A DNA stretch of 15,826 nucleotides from Deltaproteobacteria bacterium (GTDB taxonomy: Bacteria; Desulfobacterota; Deferrisomatia; Deferrisomatales; Deferrisomataceae): contig JAADGT010000029.1 in the NCBI GenBank assembly GCA_013152215.1, positions 1 to 15,826 of the forward strand. The letters are read 5' to 3'. Shown here piece after piece: positions 1 through 7,459 of the stretch. A model generated the notes under the pieces. That model saw nothing but the letters and a program-made list of their open reading frames with translations, searched no databases and was not told the DNA's origin. Within the stretch, counting starts at the first letter, position 1, and every line of letters starts with the position of its first letter. A program made the position numbers and the translations under genes.

Positions 1-171
1 GGAGAGCCGCGTGCGGCTCCTTAGCTCGCCGCGCAGCGCCTCCAACGCTCGTACCGTGAGTTCGTTCGTGCCCCACCGAACGGTCATGAAACCACCGCCC
101 GTGCCCCGCGCCTGCGCGGCGAATCTCAATGCCCGGCTTCGCACGCGGCCGGAAGCAGGCCCCATGCCCCG
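1..171. repeat. Palindromic element T, copy 1 (left end cut by window edge)
   Basis: This stretch aligns without a net length change (171 bp) to 15656-15826. Shared parts include CTTAGCTCGCCGCGCAGCGC near the left, GTCATGAAACCA in the middle, and TGCGCGGCGAATCTC plus GCCCGGCTTCGC near the right. The two GC-rich inner arms (CTCGCCGCGCAG and CTGCGCGGCGAA) are inverted copies of each other. A perfect 16-bp palindrome with arms GAGCCGC and GCGGCTC lies at 4-19. The right terminus reads GCAGGCCCCATGCCCC, the inverse of the left terminus of the copy at 11111. The outer left arm lies before base 1. It carries no convincing ORF, so it is non-coding repeat DNA. Confidence 0.8.
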
Positions 172-191
172 CCGCCGGCTGGGCCCCCGGA

Positions 192-268
192 TCAGGCAAC
201 GTTACCCTCCCCGTTGCCGGGCCCCGCAGGGGCCTGACGAGACTCCCTTATAGACCGACCCCCGGTCG
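192..268. other. Hairpin-rich non-coding stretch downstream of hemH
   Basis: Between the repeat and the end of hemH I see nested inverted repeats. GGCAACG (195-201) pairs with CGTTGCC (212-218), TCAGGC (192-197) pairs with GCCTGA (232-237), GCCCC (221-225) pairs with GGGGC (229-233), and CGACC pairs with GGTCG (256-268). None has a clean T-tract on the minus strand, so this is only a weak candidate for the hemH transcript end. No gene is visible in 172-317. Confidence 0.4.
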
Positions 269-317
269 ATGGCAAACCGACCGCTTCTTGCGGCTCACCA
301 GGGATTCCCGAGGGAAC

Positions 318-1268
318 TCACCCCAGGTCCTGGGCCGCGTCTCGCGCGAGCCGGGCCAGGGCTTGGACGAAGGAGGGCCGGGTGTTCAGGGCGGGGCACC
401 GACGGAACTCCCGGATGCCGAGGGTGCGGGCCAGGCCCGCGTATTCCACGTCGATCTCGTACAGGGTCTCGATGTGGTCCGAGACGAAGCTCACCGGCAC
501 CACGAGCACCCGGCGGACCTGTTGGGCCGCCAGGGCCTCGAGGGTCTCCTCCACGCCCGGGCCGAGCCAGCGAACCGGGCCGGTGCGGCTCTGGAAGGCC
601 AGACGGTAGGGGGGGGTCCCCAGCCGCTCCACGACCCCGGCCACGGTGGCCCGCACCTGCTTCAGGTAGGGGTCCCCCTGCTCGATCAGCTTCATCGGCA
701 GGCTGTGGGCGCTGAACAGCACCGTGGCGCCGTCGAACCCTCGAAGGCCCTCGGCCACGGCCTCGGCCAGGGCGTCGAGGTAGGCCGGGTGGTCGTGCCA
801 CGAGCGCACCACCCTTTTGGGAAGATCGCCCAGGCCCTCGGCGGCGAGGCCGGCGTCCAGATCGGCCAGGCTCGACCCCGTGGTGGCCCGGCTGTACTGG
901 GGATACAGGGGAAGCACCACGATGCCGGTCACCCCCCGGCCACGAAGCTCGGCCGCGGCCTCGCGGGCCCGGGGATGCCAGTAGCGCATGGCCACGGTCA
1001 CGACCCAGTGCGGGCCCAGCGTCGAAGCGAGGGCGTGGGCCTGGGCCCGGGTGATCTCGCCGATGGGGCTCCTCCCCCCGATGCGGCGGTACCGCTCGGC
1101 CACCATGGGCGCCCGCCTCCGGCTGATCCACCGGGCCAGGGGCCGCTGGAGGATCCCCGACAGGGGAAACCGCAGGATCTCGGGGTCGGAGAACAGGTTC
1201 TCCAAAAAGGGCCGGACCGCCTGAAGCGAGTCCGGCCCGCCCATGTTGCACAGCACGACGCCGGTCAT
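318..1268 (-). CDS. hemH: Ferrochelatase (HemH)
   Basis: Predicted 316-residue ferrochelatase, which inserts Fe2+ into a porphyrin (protoporphyrin IX, or coproporphyrin III in some lineages) late in haem synthesis. Visible family motifs are LCNMGGPDS at the N-terminus (6-14), LPLYPQYS (119-126), SAHSLP with the probable catalytic His188, FQSRTGPVRWLGP (225-237), and VPVSFVSDHIETLYEID (257-273) with conserved Glu267. Length is normal for bacterial single-domain enzymes, and no C-terminal cysteine cluster for an iron-sulfur cluster is present. The ATG overlaps the kinase stop by 4 bp (ATGA), and a GGAGG lies 7 nt before it inside the kinase gene, so the two are probably translationally coupled. 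Which porphyrin is used cannot be read from the sequence. Identification is firm. Confidence 0.96.
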   Translation of the reverse strand: MTGVVLCNMGGPDSLQAVRPFLENLFSDPEILRFPLSGILQRPLARWISRRRAPMVAERYRRIGGRSPIGEITRAQAHALASTLGPHWVVTVAMRYWHPRAREAAAELRGRGVTGIVVLPLYPQYSRATTGSSLADLDAGLAAEGLGDLPKRVVRSWHDHPAYLDALAEAVAEGLRGFDGATVLFSAHSLPMKLIEQGDPYLKQVRATVAGVVERLGTPPYRLAFQSRTGPVRWLGPGVEETLEALAAQQVRRVLVVPVSFVSDHIETLYEIDVEYAGLARTLGIREFRRCPALNTRPSFVQALARLARDAAQDLG

Positions 1269-2653
1269 GCCTCGGCCTCCGGCAGCTCCAGGTAGAACCG
1301 GCAGCCCTCACCGGGCGTGGACCGGAGCCATACCCGCCCGCCCTCGGCCGCCACCACCCGGCGCACGATGGCCAGCCCCACCCCGCTGCCCTTGCGCTCC
1401 TGGCCCCGGACGAACAGGTGGAACACCCTCTCCTTCATCTCCTTGGGGATGCCCGGGCCGTTATCCTCCACCACCACGCACACGTACCCCGGCTTGGGAT
1501 CTGCTTCCTCCTGCCCCGCCCGGCGAACCCGGATCCGGGGCTGCACGTCCGGCCGACGGTACCGCAGCGCGTTGCCGAACAGGTTGAGGAGCACCTGGTG
1601 AAGCCGCACGGGTGCCATGCGTACCCGTGGCAAGGGGTCGTCCAGCTCCATCTCCGCCCCGGTCTCCTCCACCCGAAGCCCAAGATCGGTCCAGGCGCTT
1701 CGGCAGGCCGCGGCCAGGTCCAGGCTCCGGACCGCCGGACGCTCCGCGCCGATGCGGGCAAAGGCCAGGAGGTCCTCCAGCAGCCCCCCCAGGCGATCCA
1801 CCTGGCTCCGGAGCTGGCGGCACATTCCCTCGGCTCCGTCCGGGCGCCCACATCGCAACCGCTCCTCCAGGAGCGCCGCATACCCTCGGGCCGTGCCCAG
1901 GGGGCCGCGCAGATCGTGGGCCACCGCGTACAGGAACCCCTCCAGCTCACGATTTCGCTCGGCCAGGGCCTCTTTCTCCAGGCGCTCGGCCGTCACGTCG
2001 CGCACCGTGACCACCACGAACTCCCCCTCCGGGTCCCGGTGGAGCACCCCGGCAACCCGGGCAAGGAACCGGCTGCCGTCCGGGCGGGACTGCCACGCCT
2101 CCAGCTCGAACCGGCCGTGTCGGGCCAGATCCTCCCGCACCGCCGGCACCAGCTCCAGGGTCTCCGGCGGCAGCAGCTCGGCCACGGTTCGGCCCACCAA
2201 CTGGTCCCGGGGCATGTCGAACAGGAGCTCGGCGGCCCGGTTCACGTCGAGGATCCGGCCGTTCAGCTCCTCCACAAACATGGCCGTGTCCGCCACCTCG
2301 AAGGCCCGGTGGAGGGTCTCCAGCACCCACTGTCGGGGCGACCGGGGCCCCATCCACTCCATCACCACGGCCCGTCCGGCCCCAACGGGCACCGCGGTGA
2401 TCACCGCCCGACCACCGGACAGGTCCACCTCGCGTAGCGCCGCCCCCTCCTCCCCACCCAGGGGGCACCCCGCACAGGGCGCCGCCCGCCCCCACAGGAA
2501 CTCGTGGCACCGCCGCCCTTCGGCCGGTCCGAACGTCCTGCGGTGGGCCGGGTTCTGGTACAGCACGGTGCGGTCCGGGCCGTGCAGGCTCACCGGGGTG
2601 GCCAACGCCTCCACGACCTCCTTCCAGGGAATCCCCCCGTCTTCCCCTGCCAT
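1265..2653 (-). CDS. Soluble PAS-domain sensor histidine kinase
   Basis: A 462-residue kinase without membrane segments or signal peptide, so probably a cytoplasmic sensor. Residues ~10-95 form a PAS-like domain carrying a cysteine motif, C49-H-E-F then P-C60-A-G-C63-P, as seen in a subset of PAS sensors. Residues ~110-225 form a second PAS domain ending in the typical VTVRDVTAERLEKEAL linker. HisKA has AHDLRGPLG with phospho-acceptor His246. The ATPase domain has N-box NLFGNALRY (357-365), DNGPGI (397-402) and GSGVGLAIV (422-430). No receiver or DNA-binding domain is attached, so the output partner is unknown. The ATG at 2653 is preceded by GGAAAGGG and by a CGTCCC/GGGACG hairpin (2668-2683). 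The 4-bp overlap with hemH suggests co-transcription. The signal (iron, redox or haem status) is a guess from the cysteines and the neighbour. Confidence 0.92.
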   Translation of the reverse strand: MAGEDGGIPWKEVVEALATPVSLHGPDRTVLYQNPAHRRTFGPAEGRRCHEFLWGRAAPCAGCPLGGEEGAALREVDLSGGRAVITAVPVGAGRAVVMEWMGPRSPRQWVLETLHRAFEVADTAMFVEELNGRILDVNRAAELLFDMPRDQLVGRTVAELLPPETLELVPAVREDLARHGRFELEAWQSRPDGSRFLARVAGVLHRDPEGEFVVVTVRDVTAERLEKEALAERNRELEGFLYAVAHDLRGPLGTARGYAALLEERLRCGRPDGAEGMCRQLRSQVDRLGGLLEDLLAFARIGAERPAVRSLDLAAACRSAWTDLGLRVEETGAEMELDDPLPRVRMAPVRLHQVLLNLFGNALRYRRPDVQPRIRVRRAGQEEADPKPGYVCVVVEDNGPGIPKEMKERVFHLFVRGQERKGSGVGLAIVRRVVAAEGGRVWLRSTPGEGCRFYLELPEAEA

Positions 2654-2694
2654 GCGCTCGCCCTTTCCGTCCCCTCAGGGACGCCCAACCCGTC

Positions 2695-2784
2695 ATTAAC
2701 CCGGCGACAAATGGGTGCGCTCACCTCCCTGATCGGGGGCAAGGGACCTGCCGGAGTGCCGGGCGCGGTCCCTTCGCTCTCCGG
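2695..2784. repeat. Repeat block S plus truncated left end of element T
   Basis: From ATTAACCCGGCG at 2695 through CGGGGGCAAGGGACCTGCCGG this matches 15597-15657 (ATTAACCCGGCGG ... GGGCAAGGGACCTGCCGG), including CTCCCTG just before the G run. Similarity continues through GCCGGG-GCGG to about 2770 and then stops, so only the outer left ~45 bp of element T is present. AAGGGAC ... GTCCCTT (2741-2773) forms a stem here. It lies in the 157-bp gap between the kinase start and the methyltransferase stop. No gene is visible. Confidence 0.7.
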
Positions 2785-2812
2785 AGAAACGAGCCCGCTT
2801 TTTCGCCGGGCT
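2784..2812 (-). terminator. Possible intrinsic terminator of the methyltransferase/leu transcript
   Basis: On the minus strand AGCCCG (starting within the stop codon of the methyltransferase) pairs with CGGGCT around a 9-nt loop, followed by CGTTTCTC. The stem is short (6 bp) and the T-tract impure, so this is a moderate candidate only. Its position exactly at the gene end supports it. Confidence 0.4.
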
Positions 2813-3992
2813 ATCCCTCCGGGCCGCCCAGGGCCCAGAACAGCGTCCTTCCCCCGTGGCGAAGGCGTCGAACCCGCCGAGACGCCAGTCCCATCATCTC
2901 CAGTGCCGCGGGGTCCGGGGTCAGGATGCCCCACCGCCACCGCCGGAACGGCCCCTTCAACGCCGCGGCCAGGGCCTCGAGGGCCTCGCGCCGGCCCCCC
3001 AGCCGGACGCCGTGGGGGGGATCAGCCACCAGCAGTCCCCGGGGGCACGGAGGAGTCAGGCATTCTAACGCCACACACGCGGCTTGCAACTCCCCGGCCA
3101 CCCCGGCCCTCCGGGCCGCCTGACGGGTGCGGGCCACCGCCTCCGGATCCCGGTCCGAGGCGAACACCGGCACCGGCGCCGGGCGGCGCGCCCGGGCGAG
3201 GACCTCGGCCCGCACCGTCTCCCACCGGCTCGGATCGTGGGGCACCATCCGCTCGAACGCGAACGCCCGCTGCCACCCGGGAGCCATGCCGCAGGCCATC
3301 CGGGCCGCCTCCACGGCCAGGGTTCCCGCGCCCGCCATGGGGTCGAGCAGGGGCTCCTGCCCCTCCCAACCGGCCGCCAGGAGAAGGGCCGCGGCCACGT
3401 TCTCCCGAAGGGGCGCCGTGCCGGGGTCCAGGCGGTAGCCCCGGCGGTGGAGGTGGTCGCCCGAGGTGTCCAGGCTGACCACCACCTCCCCGGCCACCGC
3501 GCGCACCTGCACCCGGAACGGAGGGCTCCCCGCCGGGGGGCCCACGGACCGCTCCACGGCCGCGCGCACCGCATCCGTCAGGGCCCCGGAGTGAAGGCGG
3601 CTCCGGCGGCGGGCCACCCGCACCTCCACCCCGGCCCCCGGAGGGAGCCAAGCGCCCCAGGGGATCCGAGCGAGGTGACGGGCCGCCTCTGCCGGGCGCT
3701 CCGCCCGGAACCGGGCCACCCGCACCAGCACCCGGCTCGCCACGGCCGAGCACAGGTTCACCCGCCCCAGGTCGTCCCAGGTGCCCCGGAACGACACCCC
3801 TCCCTCCTCGGGGGTCGGGGCCAGGCCGAGGGCCCGGAGCTCCCGGGCCACAAGGTCTCGGAACCCCGGCGGGGCCACGGCAAACCCATGGAACTTCGGT
3901 CGTTGGTCTGGGCCTTCGGCCCGCTGGAAGGCTGGAAAGCTAGAAAGCTGGGAGGCTTTAAAACCTTTCGGATTCCCACGCCTTCTAGGCAT
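2811..3992 (-). CDS. THUMP-domain class I SAM-dependent RNA methyltransferase (RlmL/Trm14-like)
   Basis: Probable RNA guanine-N2 methyltransferase of the COG0116 type, acting on rRNA or tRNA. With the ATG at 3992 it has 393 residues. The recognisable family N-terminus, HGFAVAPPGFRDLVARELRA, begins only at residue 35. A THUMP-like region follows (~75-180), then LHRRGYR (181-187), REN (196-198), SAM motif I DPMAGAGT (217-224), acidic motif ASDRDPEAV (278-286) and catalytic DPPHGVR (324-330), where relatives usually have NPPYG. Residues 1-34 are translated from blocks P, Q and R of the intergenic repeat, so they are probably not ancestral. The ATG has AAGAGG 7 nt upstream. The alternative start is GTG at 3878 (residue 39), without a visible ribosome site. 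The gap to leuD is 74 bp, so it may ride on the leu transcript. The family call is firm; the substrate is not. Confidence 0.85.
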   Translation of the reverse strand: MPRRRGNPKGFKASQLSSFPAFQRAEGPDQRPKFHGFAVAPPGFRDLVARELRALGLAPTPEEGGVSFRGTWDDLGRVNLCSAVASRVLVRVARFRAERPAEAARHLARIPWGAWLPPGAGVEVRVARRRSRLHSGALTDAVRAAVERSVGPPAGSPPFRVQVRAVAGEVVVSLDTSGDHLHRRGYRLDPGTAPLRENVAAALLLAAGWEGQEPLLDPMAGAGTLAVEAARMACGMAPGWQRAFAFERMVPHDPSRWETVRAEVLARARRPAPVPVFASDRDPEAVARTRQAARRAGVAGELQAACVALECLTPPCPRGLLVADPPHGVRLGGRREALEALAAALKGPFRRWRWGILTPDPAALEMMGLASRRVRRLRHGGRTLFWALGGPEG

Positions 3993-4046
3993 TACCACGC
4001 CTCTTCGCCTCCGCCTTACGGTGCGGGGGGCATGGGGATCAGGGGG
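3897..4046. repeat. Repeat mosaic P-Q-R overlapping the methyltransferase 5' end
   Basis: Block P: CGGTCGT and a degenerate heptad (3897-3910), then hairpin GGGCCTTCGGCCC (3910-3922). Block Q: octads GCTGGAAG, GCTGGAAA, GCTAGAAA, GCTGGGAG and a partial GCTT (3923-3958). Block R runs from ~3958 to ~4044 and includes ATTCCCA, TACCACGCCTCTT and GGGGGGCATGGGGATCAG. P and Q match 15513-15596; Q and R match 8490-8636 and 11006-11126. On the minus strand the order is R, Q, P and then the conserved part of the methyltransferase gene. Confidence 0.8.
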
Positions 4047-4066
4047 CTCCTGAACCGTGGGCCCGG

Positions 4067-4564
4067 TCAGCCCTTGCCGGCGCGCTTGGCGATGTGGGCC
4101 ATCAGGCCGCCGTCGGCGATCAGCTCCTGCATGAACGGCGGAATGGGGGCGGCCCGGAACTCGGTGCCGCGGGTCAGGTTCCGGATCCGGCCGGTCCCGG
4201 CGTCCACCTCCACCTCGTCGCCCTCCTCGATCCCGTCGAACGCCTCGGGGCACTCGAAGATCGGCAGCCCCATGTTGAACGCGTTCCGGTAGAAGATCCG
4301 GGCGAAGCTGCGGGCGATCACGCACGACACCCCGGCCGCCTTGATGGCGATCGGCGCGTGCTCCCGGCTCGATCCGCACCCGAAGTTCTTGTCGGCCAGA
4401 ATGATGTCGCCGGGCCTCATCTTGGCCACGAACTCCGGGTCCGCGTCCTCCATGCAGTGCTTGGCCAGCTCGGCCGGGTCGCTGGTGTTCAGGTACCGGG
4501 CCGGGATGATCCGGTCGGTGTCGATGTCGGGGCCGAACTTCCACACCCGTCCGCGAAACTTCAT
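4067..4564 (-). CDS. leuD: 3-isopropylmalate dehydratase small subunit (LeuD)
   Basis: A 165-residue small subunit of isopropylmalate isomerase, which with LeuC converts 2-isopropylmalate to 3-isopropylmalate in leucine synthesis. The N-terminus has the FGPDIDTDRIIPARYL motif (10-25), and the substrate-specificity/active-site segment is FGCGSSREHAP (61-71). At 165 residues it is the short form typical of many anaerobes and archaea rather than the ~200-residue enterobacterial form. The ATG overlaps the leuC stop by 4 bp, and a GAGGAGG lies 7 nt upstream, so the two subunits are coupled. A homoaconitase-type small subunit looks similar, but leuA and ilvC next door settle the role. Confidence 0.95.
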   Translation of the reverse strand: MKFRGRVWKFGPDIDTDRIIPARYLNTSDPAELAKHCMEDADPEFVAKMRPGDIILADKNFGCGSSREHAPIAIKAAGVSCVIARSFARIFYRNAFNMGLPIFECPEAFDGIEEGDEVEVDAGTGRIRNLTRGTEFRAAPIPPFMQELIADGGLMAHIAKRAGKG

Positions 4565-5820
4565 GCCACCACCTCCTCGGGGCTCGCGATCCGCCCCTTC
4601 ACCGCGCTGGCCGCGGCCACCGAGGGGCTCGCCAGGTACACCTCGCTCTCCGGATGGCCCATGCGGCCCACGAAGTTCCGGTTCGTGGTCGCCACCGCCC
4701 GCTCGCCCTTGGCCAGGATGCCCATGTGCCCGCCGAGGCACGGGCCGCAGGTGGGGGTGGACACCGCGCAGCCGGCGTCCAGGAACACCTCCAGCAGGCC
4801 CTCGCGCATGGCCTGGCGGTAGATCTCCTGGGTGGCCGGGATCACGATGCACCGCACGTACTTGGCCACCCTCTGCTCCCGGAGCACCCGGGCGGCCCGC
4901 CGCAGGTCCTCGATCCGGCCGTTGGTGCACGAGCCGATCACCACCTGGTCGATGGGCACCTCGCCCACGTCGTCGATGGCCCGGGTGTTGGAGGGCAGGT
5001 GGGGGAAGGCCACCTGGGGCCGGATCCGGCCCACGTCGATCTCGATCACCTCCGCATACCGGGCGTCGGGATCGCTCCGGTAGTACACGGGCGGCCGCTT
5101 GGCCCGGCCCTCCACATAGGCCCGGGTCGTGGCGTCCGGGGCGATGATGCCGTTCTTGCCGCCCGCCTCGATCGCCATGTTGGCCATGGTCAGCCGGTCG
5201 TCCATGCCCAGGCGCTCGATCACGGGCCCGGTGAACTCCATGGCCCGGTACAGGGCCCCGTCCACGCCGATCAGGCCGATCGTGTACAGGATCAGGTCCT
5301 TGCCCTCCACCCACGGCGGGAGCTCCCCGCGGTACACGAACTTGATGGACTCGGGCACCTTGAACCAGGCCTCGCCCGTCACCATGGCCGCGGCCAGGTC
5401 CGTGGACCCGACCCCGGTGGAGAAGGCGCCCAGGGCGCCGTAGGTGCAGGTGTGGCTGTCGGCCCCGATCACCACGTCACCCGGCACCACGATGCCCTGC
5501 TCGGGCAGCAGCGCGTGCTCCACCCCCATCTCGCCGGTCTCGAAGTAGTGATCCAGATCCTGCTCCCGGGCGAACTCCCGGAGGACCTTGCACTGCTCGG
5601 CGCTGGCGATGTCCTTGTTGGGGGCGAAGTGGTCGGGCACCAGCACCACCCGGGAGCGGTCGAACACCCGCTCTGCGCCGATGCGCCGAAACTCGCGGAT
5701 CGCGATGGGCGCGGTGATGTCGTTGCCCAGGGCCACGTCCACCTTGACGCTCACGATCTGGCCCGGCTCCACCCGGTCGAGACCGGCGTGGGCCGCGAGA
5801 ATCTTTTCGGTGATGGTCAT
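4561..5820 (-). CDS. leuC: 3-isopropylmalate dehydratase large subunit (LeuC)
   Basis: A 419-residue aconitase-family subunit carrying the [4Fe-4S] cluster. The likely cluster ligands are Cys298 in VIGSCTNGR and Cys358/Cys361 in TCGPCLGG. The family motifs GADSHTCTYGALGAFSTGVGS (119-139) and PDHFAPNKD (62-70) are present. The chosen ATG at 5820 has GAGGA about 5 nt upstream; an in-frame ATG 21 bp further up (5841) lies in the foot of a hairpin and has no ribosome site. The length matches the ~420-residue form that pairs with the short LeuD. It ends in a 4-bp overlap with leuD. Confidence 0.96.
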   Translation of the reverse strand: MTITEKILAAHAGLDRVEPGQIVSVKVDVALGNDITAPIAIREFRRIGAERVFDRSRVVLVPDHFAPNKDIASAEQCKVLREFAREQDLDHYFETGEMGVEHALLPEQGIVVPGDVVIGADSHTCTYGALGAFSTGVGSTDLAAAMVTGEAWFKVPESIKFVYRGELPPWVEGKDLILYTIGLIGVDGALYRAMEFTGPVIERLGMDDRLTMANMAIEAGGKNGIIAPDATTRAYVEGRAKRPPVYYRSDPDARYAEVIEIDVGRIRPQVAFPHLPSNTRAIDDVGEVPIDQVVIGSCTNGRIEDLRRAARVLREQRVAKYVRCIVIPATQEIYRQAMREGLLEVFLDAGCAVSTPTCGPCLGGHMGILAKGERAVATTNRNFVGRMGHPESEVYLASPSVAAASAVKGRIASPEEVVA

Positions 5821-5840
5821 GGGGTCCTCACGAACAGGCA

Positions 5841-5873
5841 AAAGGGGAGGGGCGCCGGCCCGGCCGGCGCCCC
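5841..5873 (-). terminator. Strong GC hairpin plus T-tract between leuA and leuC
   Basis: A near-perfect 25-bp palindrome (5849-5873) has 12-bp arms, GGGGCGCCGGCC and GGCCGGCGCCCC, around one central base. On the minus strand it is followed by TCCCC and then TTTT. It lies in the 70-bp gap between the leuA stop and the leuC start, so transcription of leuCD must pass it. It could act as a partial terminator setting the leuA:leuCD ratio, or as an mRNA-stabilising hairpin. The 5-nt gap before the T-tract weakens the terminator reading. Confidence 0.5.
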
Positions 5874-5890
5874 CGACGTCTGCCGCGACC

Positions 5891-7420
5891 TCACAGGTGG
5901 GCCGCGAAGCTCTTCTGCTTCCGGTGCTCCAGCTTGTTCAGGGCGTGCACGAACGCCTTGGCCGAGGCCACCACGATGTCGGTGTCGGCGGCCTGGCCGT
6001 TGGCCAGCACCCCGTCCTCCTCGATGCGCACGCTCACCTCGGCCTGGGCGTCGGTGCCGCCGGTGATCGAGTTGATGGAGAAGTGCACCAGGCGCGGCTT
6101 GCGGCCGGTGAGCTTCTTGATCACCGAGAAGGCCGCGTCCACCGGGCCGTCGCCGAACCCGGCCTCCTGGCGGGCCACCCCGTCCATGAGGAGCTGCACC
6201 GTGGCGGTGGGCACGGTGACCGTGCCCGAGTTCACGTTCAGGTACAGCAGGCGGTACCGGTCGGGCAGCCGCAGCACCTGCTCGGCGATCAGGGCGTCCA
6301 CATCCTCGTCGTAGACCGTCTTCTTCTTGTCGGCCAGGGCCTTGAACGCCTCGAAGGCGCTCTCCATCTGCTCGTCCGTGAGGTCGTAGCCCAGGGCCTT
6401 GACCTTCTCCCGGAACGCGTGTCGGCCGGAGTGCTTGCCCAGCACCAGGGCGTTGGTGGGGATGCCCACGCTCTCGGGGGTCATGATCTCGTAGGTGGTC
6501 TTCTCCTTGAGCACCCCGTCCTGGTGGATGCCCGACTCGTGGGCGAACGCGTTGGCGCCCACGACCGCCTTGTTGGGCTGGACCGGCAGGCCCGTGATCA
6601 GGCTGACCAGCCGGCTGGTGGGGTAGATGTGCTGGGTCTCGACCCGGGTCGAGTAGGGCAGGCGGTCGGCCCGGGTGCGCAGGGCCATCACGAGCTCCTC
6701 CAGCGAGGCGTTCCCGGCCCGCTCACCGATGCCGTTGATCGTGCACTCCACCTGCCGGGCCCCGGCCTCCACGGCCGCCAGCGAGTTGGCCACGGCCAGC
6801 CCCAGGTCGTTGTGGCAGTGCACCGACACCACGGCCCGGTCGATGTTGGGCACCCGCTCCATGATCCGCCGGATCATCTCCCCGAACTCCTCCGGCACGG
6901 CATAGCCCACCGTGTCGGGGATGTTCACGGTGGTGGCCCCGGCCTCGATCACGGCCTCCACCACCCGGCACAGGAACTCCAGGTCGCTGCGCACCGCATC
7001 CTCGGCCGAGAACTCCACGTTCGAGGTGTACCGGCATGCGTGCTTCACGGCCTCCACGGCCTGCTCCAGCACCTGATCCGGCGACTTGCGGAGCTTGTGC
7101 TCCATGTGGATCGGGCTGGTGGCGATGAACGTGTGGATGCGGGGGTTCTCACCCCCCTTGAGGGCCTCCCAGGCCCGGTCGATGTCGGCCCGGTTGGCCC
7201 GGGCCAGCCCCGCCACCTCGCACCCCCGCACCTTGTCGGCGATCATCTTCACCGCGTCGAAGTCGCCCTGGGACGAGATCGGGAACCCGGCCTCGATCAC
7301 GTCCACCCGCAGCCGCTCCAAGGCCTGGGCGACCCGCAGCTTTTCCTCGAGGTTCATGGATGCGCCGGGGCTCTGCTCCCCGTCGCGCAAAGTCGTGTCG
7401 AAGATCTTCACCATCTCCAT
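5891..7420 (-). CDS. leuA: 2-isopropylmalate synthase (LeuA)
   Basis: A 509-residue enzyme that condenses acetyl-CoA with 2-oxoisovalerate, the first committed step of leucine synthesis. The DRE-TIM barrel shows FDTTLRDGEQSPG (7-19), the metal-binding HCHNDLG (201-207), GIGERAGN (230-237) and HESGIHQDG (294-302). The C-terminal ~140 residues, with SINSITGGTDAQAEVSV, are the LeuA regulatory domain expected to mediate leucine feedback. Length is standard for type-1 enzymes and does not suggest a homocitrate or citramalate synthase. The ATG has GAGGGG 7 nt upstream. The 39-bp gap to ilvC contains a GGGCGGC/GCCGCCC hairpin (7434-7457) just above that ribosome site. Confidence 0.96.
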   Translation of the reverse strand: MEMVKIFDTTLRDGEQSPGASMNLEEKLRVAQALERLRVDVIEAGFPISSQGDFDAVKMIADKVRGCEVAGLARANRADIDRAWEALKGGENPRIHTFIATSPIHMEHKLRKSPDQVLEQAVEAVKHACRYTSNVEFSAEDAVRSDLEFLCRVVEAVIEAGATTVNIPDTVGYAVPEEFGEMIRRIMERVPNIDRAVVSVHCHNDLGLAVANSLAAVEAGARQVECTINGIGERAGNASLEELVMALRTRADRLPYSTRVETQHIYPTSRLVSLITGLPVQPNKAVVGANAFAHESGIHQDGVLKEKTTYEIMTPESVGIPTNALVLGKHSGRHAFREKVKALGYDLTDEQMESAFEAFKALADKKKTVYDEDVDALIAEQVLRLPDRYRLLYLNVNSGTVTVPTATVQLLMDGVARQEAGFGDGPVDAAFSVIKKLTGRKPRLVHFSINSITGGTDAQAEVSVRIEEDGVLANGQAADTDIVVASAKAFVHALNKLEHRKQKSFAAHL

Positions 7421-7459
7421 GGCAGTTCCCCTCGGGCGGCGCCCCGTTCGGCCGCCCTG

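Noticed and set aside
11..253. Short plus-strand open frame over the first repeat copy
   Set aside because: Lies across element T and the hairpin region, the frame is not conserved between T copies, and there is no ribosome site.
7434..7457. GGGCGGC/GCCGCCC hairpin between ilvC and leuA
   Set aside because: A 7-bp stem with a 10-nt loop in GC-rich DNA, with no T-tract; it could affect leuA initiation but is not distinctive enough to call a regulatory element.
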